The notes under the pieces: generated by a model
What the model was told of the DNA's origin: nothing
Database searches by the model: none
Seen by the model: only the letters and a program-made list of their open reading frames with translations
Shown: piece after piece, positions 61,369 through 64,000 of the stretch
How positions within the stretch are numbered: the stretch's first letter is position 1
Layout of the letters: each line of letters starts with the position of its first letter
Source: CBDDFQ01 sp965227035
GTDB taxonomy: Bacteria > Pseudomonadota > Gammaproteobacteria > Burkholderiales > Burkholderiaceae_C
DNA length: 64,000 nt
Assembly: GCA_965227035.1 (NCBI GenBank)
Contig: OZ245724.1
Location: 2,914,001-2,978,000 of the forward strand
Direction: 5' to 3'
Program-made: the position numbers and the translations under genes

Positions 61369-61767
61369 ATGTTCGCTAGCGCCTCCTGGTACGCCACCCT
61401 CATCAAGCCCTCCTTCGCGCCTCCTGACTCGTGGTTCGGCCCGGTGTGGACGGTCCTTTACGTGATCATCGTGGTGAGCTTCGCGTTCGTGTTCGCGCAG
61501 GCTTTCAGGAAGAAATTGCCGCGCGCAGTTGTCGTGCCCTTCGCGCTGAACCTCGTGTTCAATCTCGCATTCACTCCACTTCAGTTCGGCCTGAAAAACA
61601 ACTACCTCGCTGCCATCGATATTTTGCTGATGCTGGGAACCCTGATCTGGGCGATGAAGGCTGTCTGGCCGCACTACCGTTGGGTCGCATGGGTGAACAT
61701 CCCCTATCTGCTTTGGGTGATGTTCGCGACCGTGCTGCAGTTGTCCATCACCTGGCTCAACAGGTAG
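61369..61767 (+). CDS. TspO/MBR family membrane protein lacking helix 1
   Basis: 132 aa; canonical TspO has about 155-160 aa and five helices. The protein starts at the loop before helix 2 (SWYATLIKPSFAPPDSWFGP) and keeps four helices, including VWTVLYVIIVVSFAFVFAQA and VNIPYLLWVMFATVLQLSIT. No helix-1 coding sequence lies in frame upstream. TspO binds tetrapyrroles and responds to stress in other bacteria; loss of helix 1 could change dimer contacts. The start has weak ribosome-site support (AGACATG). Confidence 0.85.
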   Translation: MFASASWYATLIKPSFAPPDSWFGPVWTVLYVIIVVSFAFVFAQAFRKKLPRAVVVPFALNLVFNLAFTPLQFGLKNNYLAAIDILLMLGTLIWAMKAVWPHYRWVAWVNIPYLLWVMFATVLQLSITWLNR

Positions 61768-61777
61768 GAACGCTCAA

Positions 61778-62017
61778 ATGAAAAACTCTTTGGCTCGGGC
61801 TGTCATCGGCGTTGCAACCCTCCTTGCGCTCGGCGTCGGGTTCGCAGGATGCGCCTCGATGCCTGACTCGGTCGACATGCTGCAGTGGCGCGATCTGCAA
61901 GGCGATCGCGGCAACGGAGTTCGAACGCGCGATTGGGCGCAGTGTTCGGACGCCGTCGAAAACCGGCGCTCGTCGATGGCCGATTGCATGGCTCAAAAGG
62001 GTTGGGCCGTAAGGTAA
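61778..62017 (+). CDS. Small predicted lipoprotein
   Basis: 79 aa. Signal II with lipobox GFAGC, lipid cysteine at 25. Mature part of 55 aa with two cysteines (AQCSDAV, ADCMAQK), which could form one disulfide. No family recognised. The ATG lies 11 bases after the TspO stop, and GGAACG precedes it, so it is probably co-transcribed with TspO. Confidence 0.7.
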   Translation: MKNSLARAVIGVATLLALGVGFAGCASMPDSVDMLQWRDLQGDRGNGVRTRDWAQCSDAVENRRSSMADCMAQKGWAVR

Positions 62018-62028
62018 CGTCGCGATTC

Positions 62029-62937
62029 ATGAATCCAGAAGAACTCCGAATCTTCACGCGAGTGGCGGAACTCGCAAGCTTCAGCCGGGCCGCGGACGAA
62101 CTCGGGTTGACCAAATCTCGAGCATCGAATGCGGTGCACGAGATCGAAGCGCAAGTCGGATCGCGGCTACTTCATCGAACGACCCGAAGCGTGCGATTGA
62201 CCGAAGACGGCGAGAAGTTTTTGGCGCGTTGCAAAGCGCATATTGCCGATGGCGATGAACTCGTCGACATGTTTCGGAAAGATCCGGAGCAGCTCACCGG
62301 CAGGATCAGGATCAGCCTGCCGGTAGTAGTGGCTCGCGAAGTGGTCGTGCCGAATTTGCCGGATTTTCTTGCCAGACATCCGTTGCTGGAAATCGCGATC
62401 AGCACAAGCGATAGAAGTATCGATCTGGTCCAGGACGGATTCGATTGCGCCGTTCAGGATGGCGAATTGACCGATTCGGACATCGTCGCAAGAAGCCTTG
62501 GATTTCTTCCCATGGCCAATGCGGCAAGCCCTTCGTACTTGAAGGCGCACGGCGAGCCGAAGTCGCTAAAAGATCTCGATCAACACTGGATCGTGCACCG
62601 CACACCTGCGCTGAGTTTCAAAGATGCAGGACTCAGGTATTTCGATCGTGTGTCGAACACTTACCAGACGCATCCGATGCGCAGCAAAATCACGGTCAAC
62701 GGCGGAGATTCGTATATCGCCGCGGGCATCGCGGGACTCGGTCTGATTCAGGCGCCGGCAGTTGCGATCAAAACGCGCGTCGAGCAGGGTCTCCTTCAGA
62801 TCGTGCTGCCGAAGTTCACTGCGCCCACATCACCCGTCTCGCTCATCTATTTGAACCGGCACCACGTGGCGCCACGGGTTCAGGCGGTGATGGACTGGAT
62901 TGCGGAAATGATGTCGCCGTTTCTCGCGCACCGTTAG
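62029..62937 (+). CDS. LysR-family transcriptional regulator
   Basis: 302 aa from MNPEELRIFTRV. HTH LASFSRAADELGLTKSRASN and VHEIEAQVGSRLLHRTTRSV belong to the large branch typified by DsdC/AaeR-like regulators; the co-inducer domain includes VNGGDSYIAAGIAGLGLIQA. Target unknown; neighbours are TspO, the small lipoprotein and the FGE-like gene. Starts 12 bases after the lipoprotein stop. Confidence 0.9.
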   Translation: MNPEELRIFTRVAELASFSRAADELGLTKSRASNAVHEIEAQVGSRLLHRTTRSVRLTEDGEKFLARCKAHIADGDELVDMFRKDPEQLTGRIRISLPVVVAREVVVPNLPDFLARHPLLEIAISTSDRSIDLVQDGFDCAVQDGELTDSDIVARSLGFLPMANAASPSYLKAHGEPKSLKDLDQHWIVHRTPALSFKDAGLRYFDRVSNTYQTHPMRSKITVNGGDSYIAAGIAGLGLIQAPAVAIKTRVEQGLLQIVLPKFTAPTSPVSLIYLNRHHVAPRVQAVMDWIAEMMSPFLAHR

Positions 62938-63030
62938 GTACTGCGCTATGTACTGCGCCAGGTACCCATACATCAAGATGCCGGGCGTGAATCGTGCTTT
63001 GAATATCAGTGATTCGATTATCAGAACAAC

Positions 63031-64000
63031 ATGAAAACTATCAACGCCCTCCTGCTCTCAACGGCTCTCCTTTTTACCGGGTGCGCTTCGCAGCAGGTCA
63101 CCACGGTCAACAGCATCGGGATGACCATGGTCAAGATTCCTGCGGGGGAATTTCTGATGGGAAGTGACGAATCGGTCGAGTCGCTAAAAAAGGATTTCCA
63201 CTTCCAGGACATGAAGCGCTTTACCGATCTGGTCGATGAAGCGCCGGTTCACAAGGTGCGCATCACGCGCGACTTCTACATGGGGAAAACCGAAGTCACC
63301 ATCGCGCAGTTTCGCGCCTTTGTGCGAGCCACCGGCTATGTACCGGAATCGATTGCAGATGGCACCGGTGGCTACGGCTACAACTCGCAGTTCGCGGCAG
63401 ATGTGAACCGAACCGGAGACGCCTTCGAGGGGCGCGACCCACGCTATTCCTGGACGAACCCCGGCTTCGTGCAAGGCGAAGATCACCCCGTGTTGAACGT
63501 CACGTTTCAGGACGCGCTGGCAATGGCCAAGTGGCTCTCTGCAAAAGAGGGCAAAACTTATCGCCTTCCGACCGAAGCCGAGTGGGAGTACGCATGCCGC
63601 GCCGGACAACGAACGCGTTATCAGAACGGCAACGATCCAGAGGCACTCACCAAAGACGCCAACCTGTTCGATCAGGACTCGGCCAAGAACTGGCCGAAGT
63701 GGGCCGGCGAAGCGTCGAAGGCTAGCGACGGCTATGAGTTCACCTCGCCCGCAGGCAGCTTCAGGCCGAATGCATTCGGCCTGTACGACATGCACGGCAA
63801 CGCGTGGGAATGGACCTCCGACTACTACGGCGAGGACTACTACGCCAAATCGCCTGTCGACGATCCGCAGGGTCCTTCCGAGGGCAACGTGAGGGTTCGT
63901 CGAGGAGGCTCGTGGCACACCTGGGCGTTCTACGCTCGCTGCTCGTTCAGAAACTGGAACACCGAGACCACCCGGTACACGCTGGTCGGTTTTCGACTCG
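63031..64000 (+). CDS. SUMF1/FGE-like lipoprotein, N-terminal part
   Basis: About 323 codons visible; the gene runs off the right edge. Signal II with lipobox LLFTGC, lipid cysteine at 18. FGE-sulfatase domain motifs: MVKIPAGEFLMGSDE, KTEVTIAQFRAFVRATGY, DHPVLNVTFQDALAMAKWL, YRLPTEAEWEYACRAG, NAFGLYDMHGNAWEWTSDYY and RRGGSWHTWAFYARCSFRNW. The catalytic cysteine pair of true formylglycine enzymes is not present in the last motif, so it is probably a structural or binding relative of these enzymes. Confidence 0.88.
   Translation, partial: MKTINALLLSTALLFTGCASQQVTTVNSIGMTMVKIPAGEFLMGSDESVESLKKDFHFQDMKRFTDLVDEAPVHKVRITRDFYMGKTEVTIAQFRAFVRATGYVPESIADGTGGYGYNSQFAADVNRTGDAFEGRDPRYSWTNPGFVQGEDHPVLNVTFQDALAMAKWLSAKEGKTYRLPTEAEWEYACRAGQRTRYQNGNDPEALTKDANLFDQDSAKNWPKWAGEASKASDGYEFTSPAGSFRPNAFGLYDMHGNAWEWTSDYYGEDYYAKSPVDDPQGPSEGNVRVRRGGSWHTWAFYARCSFRNWNTETTRYTLVGFRL

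Noticed and set aside
62938..62958. GTACTGCGC twice in tandem after the second LysR gene
   Set aside because: Only two 9-base copies, too short to support a functional call.
1..64000. CRISPR arrays, rRNA genes, riboswitches
   Set aside because: No regularly spaced direct repeats, rRNA-like stretches or recognisable riboswitch cores were seen in intergenic regions.

Overview
The window reads as a chromosomal stretch of a GC-rich betaproteobacterium of the order Burkholderiales (Alcaligenaceae- or Burkholderiaceae-like). Grounds: the run mlaFEDACB–yadGH–ibaG–murA–hisG–hisD–hisC–hisB next to gltBD, dgt and aroB; a short-form HisG; an orphan Bug/TctC-type solute receptor; and long genes packed with ATGA or GTGA overlaps. 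The genus cannot be fixed from the sequence alone.

Layout. (1) 1–17,720, all on the minus strand: core housekeeping. Histidine biosynthesis (hisB partial, hisC, hisD, hisG) follows murA, ibaG, a YadGH-like exporter and a complete Mla phospholipid-transport set. Glutamate synthase gltB/gltD lies upstream. A small exported protein of unknown role sits between hisC and hisD. (2) 17,789–18,597: an IS200-like REP-associated transposase (RAYT) flanked by its own repeat elements, wedged between gltB and a divergent ridA gene. (3) 19,014–23,967: methyltransferase, DUF1415, MFS, dgt and aroB. (4) 23,993–41,367: an accessory catabolic block with FAD oxidase, crotonase, HyuA/HyuB ATP-dependent hydantoinase/carboxylase-type subunits, acyl-CoA ligase, amidohydrolase-like protein, IclR regulator with a histone-H1-like tail, a tandem alpha/beta hydrolase, and an NADPH oxidoreductase co-transcribed with a Liv-type ABC importer. 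The substrate is unknown. (5) 41,663–49,714: ychF, MOSC protein, UbiH-like monooxygenase, dsbC, M61 peptidase, NRAMP-like transporter and crotonase.

(6) 49,788–53,867: a tRNA(CAT) gene followed by a roughly 4-kb defence-type island. One strand carries a DUF4062 protein. The other carries a three-gene operon: a 101-aa unknown protein, a SLATT membrane protein, and a CD-NTase with an AGS-C-like sensor domain. This is a CBASS-like nucleotide-signalling immune module. A 50-bp imperfect direct repeat of the tRNA 3' end plus terminator (42 of 50 identical by eye) brackets it, and the outer copy is decayed.

(7) 53,880–61,286: an aromatic-acid operon under a divergent LysR regulator. It encodes a PobA-like hydroxylase, LigJ-like hydratase, LigB-type dioxygenase, three tandem RraA/aldolase paralogues and a TctC receptor. 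The PobA-like enzyme lacks both tyrosines that activate the phenol in classical PobA, and no PDC-forming dehydrogenase is present. Both facts suggest a gallate or methylgallate route rather than plain 4-hydroxybenzoate to protocatechuate. (8) 61,369–64,000: a TspO lacking its first membrane helix, a small lipoprotein, a second LysR regulator, and the start of an FGE-like lipoprotein that runs off the window.

No rRNA, CRISPR array or complete IS other than the RAYT unit was seen. No gene-free gap exceeds about 295 bp. All alignments were made by eye against remembered family sequences.
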